Shown here one piece after another: positions 15,986 through 24,264 of a stretch of 24,264 bases of DNA. Origin of the DNA: Fidelibacterota bacterium UBA7303 (GTDB taxonomy: Bacteria; Fidelibacterota; Marinisomatia; Marinisomatales; UBA1611); the NCBI GenBank assembly GCA_002471805.1, contig DKQR01000172.1:1-24264 (forward strand), written 5' to 3'. The notes below the pieces were generated by a model, which saw only the letters and a list, made by a program, of their open reading frames with translations, did no database searches and had not been told where the DNA came from. How positions within the stretch are numbered: the stretch's first letter is position 1; every line of letters begins with the position of its first letter. The translations under genes were made by a program, and so were the position numbers.

Positions 15986-17589
15986 TAATCCAGTACCGCA
16001 TCTTCGTCTACTTTATCGATCTGGGTGTCAGCAATGTATTTAGCGGCATATTTTTTATATACGCCTGACTTTACAAATATCTCAAATAATTCCTCATCAA
16101 TGTGATAATCATTCTTCATATATCCCATAATGCGCATAGCCTGAGATAATTTTTTACCATCCTTGTATGGACGATCCGCAGCAGTTAGTGCTTCATAAAT
16201 ATCGGCAATGGCCATGATTTTGGCTTGGGTAGACATTTCATTACCTTTCAGCCCTTTTGGATAACCGGTTCCATCTAATTTTTCATGATGGCCACCGGCG
16301 AACTCAGGTACATTTTTCAACTGTTTCGGGTATGGAAGCTGTTCCAGCATTTCAATGGTGATAACAATATGGTCATTAATGATTTCCCGCTCTTCCGCAA
16401 GCAGCGTACCTTTCGGGATATTTAAATTTTTCACCTCTTCCCTGCTGAGAAATGGCTGTTTTTCTCCTCCCAGATAAATTTGTTGTTTGGCAATATTTTT
16501 TACCCTTTCCTGTTTTTCCGGGAGCATAAATTCTCCACCAATATTACAGGATTCCAGGAATTGCATATTTTCATCGATCTCTTTGATCTGGTCATAATAC
16601 ATCTGGTCGAAATTACCCGGGACATTGCCGTTCAGCTGTCGTTTTAAAAAAGCGATCTCAGCGTCACGCTTTAAGATTTCCATGCGAGTCTTGACTAATT
16701 CAATACGGTCAAATATTGTTTCTAGTTTGGTACTCTTATCCACGATATGCGGCGGAGTGGCCACTTTTCCGCAATCGTGCAGCCAGGCCGCAATGTAGAG
16801 TTCATACCGTTCTTCAGGGGTCATGGTAAAATCTTTAAATTTTCCATCTTTTGTATTTTCCAAGGCATCCGCCAGCATCATGGTAATGACCGGCACACGC
16901 TCGCAATGCCCTCCCGTGTATTCAGATTTTTTATCGATTGCCGTTGCAATTAGCTTTATAAAAGCTTCAAAAAGAGTCTTTAATTCTTCAACCAGGCGTT
17001 TGTTGGTCAAAGCAACAGCTCCCTGAGAGCTTAAAGATTCGACCTGCTCCTGCATAATTTTATCGAAACTGATTACATTACCCTGTTCATCCCGGGCATT
17101 GATGAGCTGCATGGCGCCAATGATCTCATTCTCATGATTTTTCAGCGGTACAGTCAAAAAGGATTTGGAGCGGTAGTTGTTTTTCTGATCAAAAGCTTTT
17201 GTCCCTGTGAAATCGAACCCTTTTTTTGTTTCATATGCATCCTGAATATTTACTGTTTCACCAGTAAGGGCCACATAGGCGGACACATTGCTGTTATTTG
17301 GTTCACCATTGGAAAGATATAGTTTTACAGGATAGTAGGGTATCTCAACTCCGGAAGTGCCGCCCATTTTCTGATTCATGGTATCGTTACTCAGGATTTC
17401 AAAACGTAGATTGCCCTTCTCATCCACTGTATAGAGTGTTCTGCCGTCAGCTTTGGTGATTCTTGTGGCTTCATCCAGAATCATTTCAAACAGCCTGTCG
17501 GTATTTTTCTCAGTTGAGAGAGCGACCCCAATTTCACTCAAACGGTGAATTTGTTCCTGTAGGTACTTGATTTTATTCTGATCAGTCAT
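15985..17589 (-). CDS. GAF-HD-GYP phosphohydrolase (c-di-GMP phosphodiesterase-like)
   Basis: About 534 residues from the ATG at 17589. An earlier in-frame ATG at 17658 adds 23 residues that look noncoding, and the preferred start leads straight into a coiled-coil-like helix (TDQNKIKYLQEQIHRL). A GAF sensory domain covers about residues 25-190 (DGRTLYTVDEKGNLRF; AMQLINARDE). The HD-GYP part begins at GGHCERVPVITMML, with HDCGKVATP near 270 and HHEKLDGTGYPKGLKG near 433, the metal and GYP motifs needed for c-di-GMP hydrolysis, then MAIADIYEALTAADRPYK. Between HD and GYP motifs lie about 160 residues, roughly 100 more than usual, including a KLETIFDRIELVKTRMEILK helix. No membrane segment, so cytoplasmic. 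It is divergent from the giant ligase-GNAT gene and coupled to the small gene downstream. Confidence 0.9.
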   Translation of the reverse strand: MTDQNKIKYLQEQIHRLSEIGVALSTEKNTDRLFEMILDEATRITKADGRTLYTVDEKGNLRFEILSNDTMNQKMGGTSGVEIPYYPVKLYLSNGEPNNSNVSAYVALTGETVNIQDAYETKKGFDFTGTKAFDQKNNYRSKSFLTVPLKNHENEIIGAMQLINARDEQGNVISFDKIMQEQVESLSSQGAVALTNKRLVEELKTLFEAFIKLIATAIDKKSEYTGGHCERVPVITMMLADALENTKDGKFKDFTMTPEERYELYIAAWLHDCGKVATPPHIVDKSTKLETIFDRIELVKTRMEILKRDAEIAFLKRQLNGNVPGNFDQMYYDQIKEIDENMQFLESCNIGGEFMLPEKQERVKNIAKQQIYLGGEKQPFLSREEVKNLNIPKGTLLAEEREIINDHIVITIEMLEQLPYPKQLKNVPEFAGGHHEKLDGTGYPKGLKGNEMSTQAKIMAIADIYEALTAADRPYKDGKKLSQAMRIMGYMKNDYHIDEELFEIFVKSGVYKKYAAKYIADTQIDKVDEDAVLD

Positions 17590-17700
17590 ATTAAGTTTGT
17601 AAAAAGTTATTGATCCTGTGCAAACTGAAATGTACGCTGTCTGTCTGATTGGACACAATTAGATTAGGATGGGATTGACAACAATGGATTAATTTCTGAT

Positions 17701-20700
17701 ATGGCCCAAGAGTTTCAATCTCGAATTATAGAATTAACTGATTCAGCTCTATCAGGTTCTATTACCGCGGATGCCCTCATCCGCTTAATGAATGATATAG
17801 AGAAACAATCACCGCCAAAAGAAATTATTCATTTATTCCTTGAACTGGCTCATTTACCCAATGTTGCAAAAATCATAACAGTTGCAGGACTTACAGATGC
17901 GTGGCTGAAACAAATCTGCAATTTCATTAGTGAATCTCAATATCATGTAGGCAGTTTACTTAAACAGCGTGCAGATAGATATAGTGATAAAACCGCATTT
18001 AAAATGATAAGCGGGGAGAATGTAAACGAACGAACTTATGATCAGGTCTGGTTTGATATTATTCAGGTCGGAAAATCAATCATTTCTTTCGAACAGCCTG
18101 AAAAAGTACCCGTTATTGGATTACTGACTTACAATCAATATCGCGGTGCATTAATTGATCTGGCATGCTTATCCTTTGGAATACGCGTCATCCCTATTCC
18201 ATTAAATTCAACATCTGATCATTTAAACTTTATTTTAAAACAGGCAGAAATCTCCCATTTATTTATCGGGGGTAAAACCGGAATTCAACTCTGGAACGAT
18301 GTGCAGGCAGATCATGACATTCAAGTGATTGCATTAGACGCTTCTGAAACCCTGAGAGGTCAAATTTCCGATTGGGAATCTTTCTTAGATCGAGGACAGG
18401 ATTTTCATTTACAGGAACGGCTGGACCTGGTACCCATGGACTGGTCAGTATCTATCATGTACACATCTGGAACCACGGCAAACCCTAAAGGAATCATTTT
18501 TAATCAGGTCAATATTGTATCAAAGCGTTTTGCTCGAGCGCTGGCTCTGCCTGAAATTGGTTCTCAGGATACCTTTCTAGCCTATCTGCCCCTTTTCCAC
18601 ACATTCGGACGCTATTTTGAATTATTAGGCAGTCTCTACTGGGGGGCAACGTATGTATTTGCGGAATCTCCTGCTTTCAATTCATTGTTAAAGGATTTTA
18701 AAATATCACAGCCTACTGTTTTCATCAGTATTCCCAAGCGCTGGGCACAGTTATACGAAACAATTGAAGAAGGAGGCATCCTCGATGCAGTAGATAAGTC
18801 TGTCATTAAATCAAAGATAAATGAGTTAACCGGCGAACAGTTAAAATGGGGGTTGTCTGCCGCAGGATATCTTGACCCTGACATATTTACATTTTTTCAA
18901 GACCACGGCATAAAACTATTAAGCGGATATGGAATGACAGAAGCAACCGGCGGAATTACCATGACACCGCCCAACGATTATATTCCTGATTCTGTGGGAA
19001 AATCTTTACCCGGGATTGATCTCCAATTAAACAGTGATGGTGAATTATGCCTGCAGGGCTCCTATGTAACAGCAGGATATTTTGATGATGATGATTCTTC
19101 CGTTTTCCAGGATGGGTGGTTTCATACCGGAGATATTTTTGAAGAGCGGAATGGCCATTACTTCATTCTAGACCGCAAAAAAGATATATACAAGAACAGC
19201 AGAGGGCAAACGATCGCACCGCAAAAAATTGAAAATCTTTTCCAGGATTTCGATTTAGTTAATTCTGTTTTCCTGATAGGTGACGGCAGAGAATTCAATA
19301 CAGTTTTGATCTGGCCGAATCATGAAAATTCGCTGATTGATTTTCAAATCAAATCTGAACAGGAGATCCGCGATCTCTACAGCGCTATGATCTTATCAGT
19401 AAATAATTTCTTATCTCCCTACGAACGGATAGTCAATTTTGCAATAATCGATCGAGATTTCTCGGAAAGTGAGGGTGAACTCACTCCTAAAAAAACGTTT
19501 AAACGGAAAAAAGTACTGACGAATTTTGCCAATATTATTGAACCCATGTATGATCGCAATTATGTACCGATTCATAAAGGGTCGAAGGAAGTCAGAATCC
19601 CAAATTGGCTGTTAAGGGAAATTGGCGCTCTGCGCACAGACCTCAGTTGGGATGATCAATGTATTACCATTCGCGGACAATCCAATCAATTGAAATTGAG
19701 ATGGGATAAAAACAATATTCAATTAGGCGATTTTCTTTACAATTCAGAATTGGATTTGCTGGATTTAGGATCTGTAATTCAGGCTCCAAGTCTCTGGCTC
19801 GGTAATGATGCTTTTACTGCTTTTGTGGGTGATGTTATCTTTCGATTAAAAGAGGTTGAGCCATATTCGGGCATAAAGGTCAGTGAGAAATCAATCAATT
19901 GGGATTTAAATCTCCCGGTAGCAGCTATGGATTCTGGCAAAGGTAATCTATTAAAGAAAATCCATATCGCACTTTGCAAATACCTCTGCAATGATGATTC
20001 ATTTAATGATACCCTCGTTGAGATTGTTGATGGTGATCGAGAGATTTGGACAGGAGTTATCTTAGATACATTTCTAATTTACCAAGCACATCCAAAACAG
20101 CAATTTCGCTTACTTTTGATGGAGGCACTGGCGCCTCTCATGTCCGGAAATTTTTTAGTGGCAATGATGAAAAACATACACGATACGTACCGAATTAATA
20201 ATCCCGCTAAAGCTTTTTCATTTAATATCGCAAGAACCAATGATAAACATTACCAGGGTCTAATTAGCTACCTGAAAAATGCCCACGCAAACATTGATTC
20301 TTTAAATAATAAAGACCTGAGTTTTATCCAAACACTGCTATTGATGGTATCAGATTTCGGCATCAAACACCCAACCAGGTACATCTGGGCCCGATCTGAA
20401 TTAACCTGGTGGCAGATGTCTGATGTGCCAAAACCATTATTCTCTACGGCACAAAAAGCCTATTATGCGCTTATAAAAGGGTTTAGAGCCTGGGTGGGGC
20501 CATCATCACTGCTTACCGTGGATCGAGAGACAGGTAATGAATATAGCTGGTCTGATGTAATAACATTTGATGAAAATGTACGCGCAACTCATAAGAAAAA
20601 GATACTAAAAGCCATACAGGAGACTCCCCTGATCCGGGAATCTATTTTTCTTTTTTCATCGAACTTTCTGATTCAGTTAAGTGATATACCTCAAAATGGA

Positions 20701-22272
20701 ATCTGGATTACCCATTTAGGTTCCCGTCATAAAAAACATGTATTTAGAGCTTTGGTTCGGACACAGTCATTGGGGACCTTTAATATTGTTTTGAATTTCA
20801 ATGATGGCTTAGACCGTGATTTTCTGGAGGAGGAAGTAAAATGGCTTATTACCATGGGTTCCGGATACAAAGACCTGCCCCTGGTTGAAACCTTTGGAGG
20901 GTATTGGCCGGAACACAACTTGTATACTGAAGAATATATACCCGTCGAAACCTTAACCACCTACCTGGATCGTAATCGGGAAGATATCCTGGATGAGACA
21001 AAAATAGATCGATGGCAGATGCGGTGGCTTCATTTTATCTGGAATGGCATACAGGCATACCAGGAATTCTGGACCCGGACTGGATTTCAATATGTCATTC
21101 AACCGCCCATACCAGAGAACCTCACCATTCCCCAGCATGATTACGTTACGGGAACACGTCTAATTTCTATTTCAGGGCGAAAAATAATTGACTCTCTGGG
21201 TCAATATTTTCTGGATCTTTTTACAGAATACATTGAAAAAACTGAAGAAAAATATCCGGGGTTGAAACATATGTCAGACTGGGAAGTGATATTTACTGCC
21301 ACCATCCAGGCATTAAAATTAAAAAAAGGCCGATCTGTTCTGGAGCAGCTCCGAAAAGAATTAACTAACCGCAAACTGCGAAAAAAATTCGAACAGGCTG
21401 GCTGCACCCGGGATAGAATAACCCAGTATTTGCACGAGCTGGACCAGTTTGGAGTTTTGACGAAGCCAGTGGTGTTTGCATCACTGCGGTATGAACGATG
21501 GCTGGATCTGAATGTGGAAGCGACTCTAAAAGCCCGGGCCTCCATTCTGCAGGAATTATATCAGGACTATGAATTGGATAAAATGCTGGACGAATACCCT
21601 GAAACAAGAGTGCGGTTTTTTATGATGACCTGTTTTAAAAATATGAATCAGGAGCTTACCAGTGCTTTCCAGCACATCATTCAGGAACTTAGAGAGGGAG
21701 ATTTAAGTCCATATAATATCCAGGAAAAAATTCAGCGAATCCAAACAGACCTGCCTGTTGATGAAGAAGAGAAATTTTTTCTGGCCAGAATGCTGTTTCC
21801 GCATGTGGATGCCGCAGACTATGTGGAACTCATTTCTACGTCGCACGGGGATATGGACAGTTTAAATCTTGTCTATCAGACAGAAGGCAAAGATGGCCAG
21901 ATATATAAAATCCGTCCGCCTTTATTACCCAAGGAAATTGCCCGGTTTCACACCCTGTTATCTGACGCTTTGTTAACCGGAAAATTCACCAGCCAGCATG
22001 AATTCCTTTTGATCTTTAATGCCAGTAACAGGCTTGCAGGGGGACTTTACTGGAAAAACATGGATCCGCACCGGGTTCATTTAGAGTGGGTTGCTATTGG
22101 AAATCATTATCGCGGGATTGCACTGAGCAAGAGACTATTAAATGATTATTACGAACGAATGCGTCAGCGTGGAATCAAAGTAATCACAGTGGGTTTTTAT
22201 CTGGAGAATTTCTTTTTTAAACAGGGATTTGAAATTAACAAACGATACGGAGGACTGGTGAAATTAATGTAA
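17701..22272 (+). CDS. Giant AMP-binding ligase / unassigned middle / GNAT acetyltransferase fusion
   Basis: 1523 residues from the ATG at 17701. Residues about 80-610 are an ANL-superfamily adenylating enzyme of the long-chain acyl-CoA synthetase type: YTSGTTANPKG (near 254-264), LPLFHTFGRYFELLGS, LLSGYGMTEATGG (near 406-418), WFHTGDIF (474-481), LDRKKDIYKNSRGQTIAPQK and a late PKKTFKRKKV holding a possible catalytic Lys. The last 130 residues resemble a GNAT N-acetyltransferase (LLIFNASNRLAGGLYW; WVAIGNHYRGIALSKRLLND; VGFYLENFFFKQGFEI). The 800 residues between fit no family I recognise. A part near 1000-1130 (FNIVLNFNDGLDRDFLEEEV ... LVETFGGYWPEHNLYTEEYI) vaguely recalls a kinase-like N-lobe and hinge. 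No signal peptide or membrane helix. It could activate a fatty acid and pass it to a GNAT acceptor. It is divergent from the HD-GYP gene (111 bases between starts). Confidence 0.85.
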   Translation: MAQEFQSRIIELTDSALSGSITADALIRLMNDIEKQSPPKEIIHLFLELAHLPNVAKIITVAGLTDAWLKQICNFISESQYHVGSLLKQRADRYSDKTAFKMISGENVNERTYDQVWFDIIQVGKSIISFEQPEKVPVIGLLTYNQYRGALIDLACLSFGIRVIPIPLNSTSDHLNFILKQAEISHLFIGGKTGIQLWNDVQADHDIQVIALDASETLRGQISDWESFLDRGQDFHLQERLDLVPMDWSVSIMYTSGTTANPKGIIFNQVNIVSKRFARALALPEIGSQDTFLAYLPLFHTFGRYFELLGSLYWGATYVFAESPAFNSLLKDFKISQPTVFISIPKRWAQLYETIEEGGILDAVDKSVIKSKINELTGEQLKWGLSAAGYLDPDIFTFFQDHGIKLLSGYGMTEATGGITMTPPNDYIPDSVGKSLPGIDLQLNSDGELCLQGSYVTAGYFDDDDSSVFQDGWFHTGDIFEERNGHYFILDRKKDIYKNSRGQTIAPQKIENLFQDFDLVNSVFLIGDGREFNTVLIWPNHENSLIDFQIKSEQEIRDLYSAMILSVNNFLSPYERIVNFAIIDRDFSESEGELTPKKTFKRKKVLTNFANIIEPMYDRNYVPIHKGSKEVRIPNWLLREIGALRTDLSWDDQCITIRGQSNQLKLRWDKNNIQLGDFLYNSELDLLDLGSVIQAPSLWLGNDAFTAFVGDVIFRLKEVEPYSGIKVSEKSINWDLNLPVAAMDSGKGNLLKKIHIALCKYLCNDDSFNDTLVEIVDGDREIWTGVILDTFLIYQAHPKQQFRLLLMEALAPLMSGNFLVAMMKNIHDTYRINNPAKAFSFNIARTNDKHYQGLISYLKNAHANIDSLNNKDLSFIQTLLLMVSDFGIKHPTRYIWARSELTWWQMSDVPKPLFSTAQKAYYALIKGFRAWVGPSSLLTVDRETGNEYSWSDVITFDENVRATHKKKILKAIQETPLIRESIFLFSSNFLIQLSDIPQNGIWITHLGSRHKKHVFRALVRTQSLGTFNIVLNFNDGLDRDFLEEEVKWLITMGSGYKDLPLVETFGGYWPEHNLYTEEYIPVETLTTYLDRNREDILDETKIDRWQMRWLHFIWNGIQAYQEFWTRTGFQYVIQPPIPENLTIPQHDYVTGTRLISISGRKIIDSLGQYFLDLFTEYIEKTEEKYPGLKHMSDWEVIFTATIQALKLKKGRSVLEQLRKELTNRKLRKKFEQAGCTRDRITQYLHELDQFGVLTKPVVFASLRYERWLDLNVEATLKARASILQELYQDYELDKMLDEYPETRVRFFMMTCFKNMNQELTSAFQHIIQELREGDLSPYNIQEKIQRIQTDLPVDEEEKFFLARMLFPHVDAADYVELISTSHGDMDSLNLVYQTEGKDGQIYKIRPPLLPKEIARFHTLLSDALLTGKFTSQHEFLLIFNASNRLAGGLYWKNMDPHRVHLEWVAIGNHYRGIALSKRLLNDYYERMRQRGIKVITVGFYLENFFFKQGFEINKRYGGLVKLM

Positions 22273-22295
22273 GCTACCATTTTGTAACGTTATTT

Positions 22296-22814
22296 CTAAT
22301 AGAGCATTAAAAATATAATGACACCAGTTATTGATACATAAAGCCATATCGGCAATGTAATTCTGGCAATTTTTTTGTGCCGCTGCAATTGCGACATCCA
22401 GCCACGATACAATGTGAATAAAGCGATCGGAACAATTATTGCAGCCAGGACGATATGGGTAATTAAAATAAATAAATAAATGGACGTAAAGTCCCCAGTA
22501 TAGGGTTTGGGACCGGTTTTAAACCAGTGGTAGATAACATAGCTAACCAGAAACATCGTTGATGTTACAAATGACATTATCATCACTTTACGGTGCTGTT
22601 GTTTTTTTTTCTGTTTGATCAATACAAATCCACAAATCAGCAGCAGGGTTGTAATTCCATTTAAAGCTGCATTTACCCTGGGCAAAGCGGAAACATCAAT
22701 GGCTCCCGTCGTATCTGCGGGTCTGGGACCCAGAATTAAAAATGCCACAGCCAAACTGACTATAGCCGAAAGAATATATATGATCCGGGACCAGAACTGA
22801 TCTTGGTTTACCAT
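22296..22814 (-). CDS. DUF420 family membrane protein
   Basis: 172 residues with five hydrophobic helices. DUF420 features: LPRVNAALNGITTLLLICGF (about 44-63) with the conserved N-A-x-L-N, a following IKQKKKQQHRKVMI with conserved His, VSYVIYHWFKTG, YLFILITHIVLAAIIVPIAL, and the terminal WLYVSITGVIIFLMLY. The family (for example YozB) sits in the cytoplasmic membrane and is often linked to heme-copper oxidase assembly or respiration genes; conserved His residues in membrane helices suggest metal or heme handling. No oxidase genes are in the window. It converges on the giant ligase-GNAT gene with 23 bases between. The ATG at 22814 has no Shine-Dalgarno sequence. Confidence 0.9.
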   Translation of the reverse strand: MVNQDQFWSRIIYILSAIVSLAVAFLILGPRPADTTGAIDVSALPRVNAALNGITTLLLICGFVLIKQKKKQQHRKVMIMSFVTSTMFLVSYVIYHWFKTGPKPYTGDFTSIYLFILITHIVLAAIIVPIALFTLYRGWMSQLQRHKKIARITLPIWLYVSITGVIIFLMLY

Positions 22815-23205
22815 AAGAAATTAATAGAATCCAAAATAATAATGACAAACAAGGCTGGTAGATAGATTACAGACACATGTAATAATCGCTTTACATACTT
22901 CGTCTTGAAAGAACAAGAGGGAATAGTTTTGACCATAGGAAGTGTACTTTATTAAAATAAGTATCCTTTTTGGATAAACCAATTGACCCCCAGGTCCAGG
23001 AGGTTCGCAGAAATGATAACAAGTAAGACTGTTTTTAATTGGTTCAAATCATCTGAATAATATCACATTAAGTCACCGAAATTATTCAAATCTCCTGGTT
23101 GTTTTTTGAAAGATTTATAATATTTACTATCAGTCATTTTCATTAATATTCGCTCTTAATTTAATCACCAAATCACAATATTCATCATTACACAATAATA
23201 TATTA
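22815..23205. other. 391-base intergenic region, divergent promoters expected
   Basis: No ORF of convincing length, RNA gene or repeat is visible. It separates two divergently transcribed genes and must hold both promoters. The sequence is AT-rich, with a small hairpin TATCC-TTTTT-GGATA at 22962-22976 and a GC-richer patch near 22984-23010 that resembles nothing I recognise. Confidence 0.6.
22929..22958 (+). promoter_or_regulatory. Possible sigma70-like promoter for the right-edge gene
   Basis: TTGACC (22929-22934) and TAAAAT (22953-22958) are separated by 18 bases, a plausible -35/-10 pair. It would give a leader of about 240 bases before the ATG at 23206, beginning near the 22962-22976 hairpin. 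Matches of this quality occur by chance in AT-rich DNA, and promoter consensus in this phylum is uncertain. Confidence 0.25.
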
Positions 23206-24264
23206 ATGGCATTAAACAGGATCGATCCGGGCACCCGATGCACCATCCGTGAAACGGGAGAAAAAGGCATTCTAAAAAAGATCTATTTTTATCCCACCAA
23301 ATATGAAATAGAATTTCCTGATGGAAAAATAAAGCATTATTCTACTCAGGATTTGGATATTGATGGATTGGAGCGACCTGCTGTAAAAAAAATAGTATCC
23401 GATATCCCTGGCAATGGAATCGGGGAGCGGTGGACAAACTGGGAACCGTTTAAAGGTGAAAGTTGCGTCAAACATTATTTCTCCACCTCCAAGGAAATTA
23501 TATGGGATATGCTTACTTCCCTGGAAATGTATAATGTTTGGTTTTACGGGATCCAGCGCGCTTTACCCGTCTCAGCTGAATTCCGCTATGTTCATCGGTT
23601 TTCATTCACTTATTTTAATTTGGAGCCGGGGGCTTATTTTAAAATTCGGCCTAGAACCATCGCCCCATACTTTAAATGCAGGATAATGACATTGGAGAAG
23701 GAAAAAGAATTTGGATTCAGGTTCAAAACATCCCCTTTCTACAGCGAATACGTCCAATTCTCCATAGAAGAAACGGAATTCGGAGTCTGGGTAACATGTA
23801 GACGGAGCTCAAAAGGATTATTTTCCTTTTTATCCCAATACAACTGGCCAGCAAAATCCCGGATCTTGCAACAATTGGATACCATTGTACCAAAAGTGGA
23901 ATTTGGCGAAAATGATGAATCAGCGGCAGATATTGGAACCGACAGCAAATTTGACGGATTTGCTACAAAGCAGGATTATATTGATTTCGCCATCAACATG
24001 GGTATGGAAGGGAATATGGATTATATCAATTCAATTTCGGAAAAACCTATCCGTGGTATGGCTAAAGCAGGTGTTGTAAAAGCCAAGAGAACCGGTGTGA
24101 CTCCTCCGAAGCCGGAAAAACCGGCCGGGGGGTCGCCCCCGCCCGCCATTGGCGGAGGATTGGCCGCACTTTCTCAGGGGGAGATGGTGGCTTATTTGGT
24201 CAACAAAGGTCTTGATGGCGATATGGATACGGTAAATGGTTGTCAGGATAAGATTACCCGTGGT
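23206..24264 (+). CDS. Unrecognised protein with SRPBCC-like region and C-terminal repeats, cut by window edge
   Basis: An open frame of 353 codons runs from ATG 23206 to the last base of the window without a stop. Residues 1-55 look like a small beta-barrel (DPGTRCTIRETGEKGILKKI ... EIEFPDGKIKHYSTQDLDI), recalling SH3/KOW-type folds. Residues about 85-230 have the strand-helix-strand pattern of SRPBCC/START-like ligand-binding domains (VKHYFSTSKEIIWDMLTSLE; later VQFSIEETEFGVWVTCRRSS). After a linker, a helical unit DYIDFAINMGMEGNMDYINS ... RGMAKAG (about 265-300) is followed by a Pro/Gly-rich spacer (PPKPEKPAGGSPPPAIGGG), then a second copy EMVAYLVNKGLDGDMDTVNG ... KITRG at the edge. More copies may lie beyond. 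No signal peptide. I do not know the function. Confidence 0.72.
   Translation, partial: MALNRIDPGTRCTIRETGEKGILKKIYFYPTKYEIEFPDGKIKHYSTQDLDIDGLERPAVKKIVSDIPGNGIGERWTNWEPFKGESCVKHYFSTSKEIIWDMLTSLEMYNVWFYGIQRALPVSAEFRYVHRFSFTYFNLEPGAYFKIRPRTIAPYFKCRIMTLEKEKEFGFRFKTSPFYSEYVQFSIEETEFGVWVTCRRSSKGLFSFLSQYNWPAKSRILQQLDTIVPKVEFGENDESAADIGTDSKFDGFATKQDYIDFAINMGMEGNMDYINSISEKPIRGMAKAGVVKAKRTGVTPPKPEKPAGGSPPPAIGGGLAALSQGEMVAYLVNKGLDGDMDTVNGCQDKITRG

Noticed and set aside
17590..17658. N-terminal 23-codon extension of the HD-GYP gene from ATG 17658
   Set aside because: The residues look like translated noncoding DNA, and ATG 17589 starts directly on the first predicted helix.
17670..17700. TTGACA box before the giant ligase-GNAT gene
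   Set aside because: The -10 position would overlap the start codon, so it is not a convincing promoter unless the message is leaderless.
21201..21607. Overlapping minus-strand open frames inside the giant fusion gene
   Set aside because: Low-information antisense frames; the plus frame is continuous for 1523 codons.
22984..23015. AGGTTCGCAGAA patch resembling a tRNA 3' half
   Set aside because: No matching acceptor strand upstream and no cloverleaf; treated as plain intergenic sequence.
23035..23065. GGTTCAAATC resembling a tRNA T-loop
   Set aside because: The flanking bases do not form a T-stem and no acceptor, D or anticodon arms can be built around it.

Overview
The window looks like a piece of a chromosome from a marine FCB-superphylum bacterium, most plausibly Candidatus Marinimicrobia/Neomarinimicrobiota (SAR406) or a close relative. 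The evidence is two secreted proteins ending in type A type-IX-secretion sorting domains (FPNPFNP ... KKVILLK / KKIMLLK), a cohesin-like module and a dockerin-type repeat of the kind common in that group, moderate GC, and gene starts that mostly lack a clear Shine-Dalgarno sequence. The phylum call is inference. No rRNA, tRNA, CRISPR array, insertion sequence or phage gene was seen.

Left part (1-1815): the 5' three quarters of a GH130 glycoside phosphorylase gene run off the left edge on the minus strand. Next comes an AT-rich stretch with a degraded-looking ORF, then a secreted SGNH esterase on the plus strand.

Central part (1886-14138): a long plus-strand gene train, with overlaps or gaps of a few bases at most junctions from 2972 to 11291 and again from 11378 to 14138. 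In order: Gfo/Idh/MocA oxidoreductase; T9SS-exported LamG/dockerin protein; T9SS-exported PNGase F-like glycoamidase with a cohesin-like module; cytoplasmic GH3 (NagZ-like) beta-N-acetylhexosaminidase; ROK-like sugar kinase; SpoIID/LytB peptidoglycan lytic protein; SSS sodium/solute symporter; NagX/HGSNAT-like membrane acyltransferase; PqqB-like metallo-beta-lactamase-fold protein; short-chain dehydrogenase. Read together this is a candidate amino-sugar acquisition locus. N-glycans would be released at the surface by the PNGase, imported, trimmed by GH3 (and perhaps GH130), phosphorylated by the kinase, with peptidoglycan fragments as a second possible GlcNAc source. No nagA, nagB or murQ is in the window, so the pathway is incomplete here.

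Right part (14179-24264): a MATE transporter, a small coupled hypothetical gene and a GAF/HD-GYP signalling protein lie on the minus strand. A divergent 1523-residue fusion of an acyl-CoA-synthetase-like adenylating enzyme, a large unassigned middle and a C-terminal GNAT acetyltransferase follows on the plus strand. Then come a DUF420 membrane protein (minus), a 391-base intergenic region, and the start of an unrecognised protein with an SRPBCC-like region and C-terminal repeats that runs off the right edge. The most interesting items are the PNGase-centred operon with its possible cohesin/dockerin pair, and the ligase-GNAT giant.
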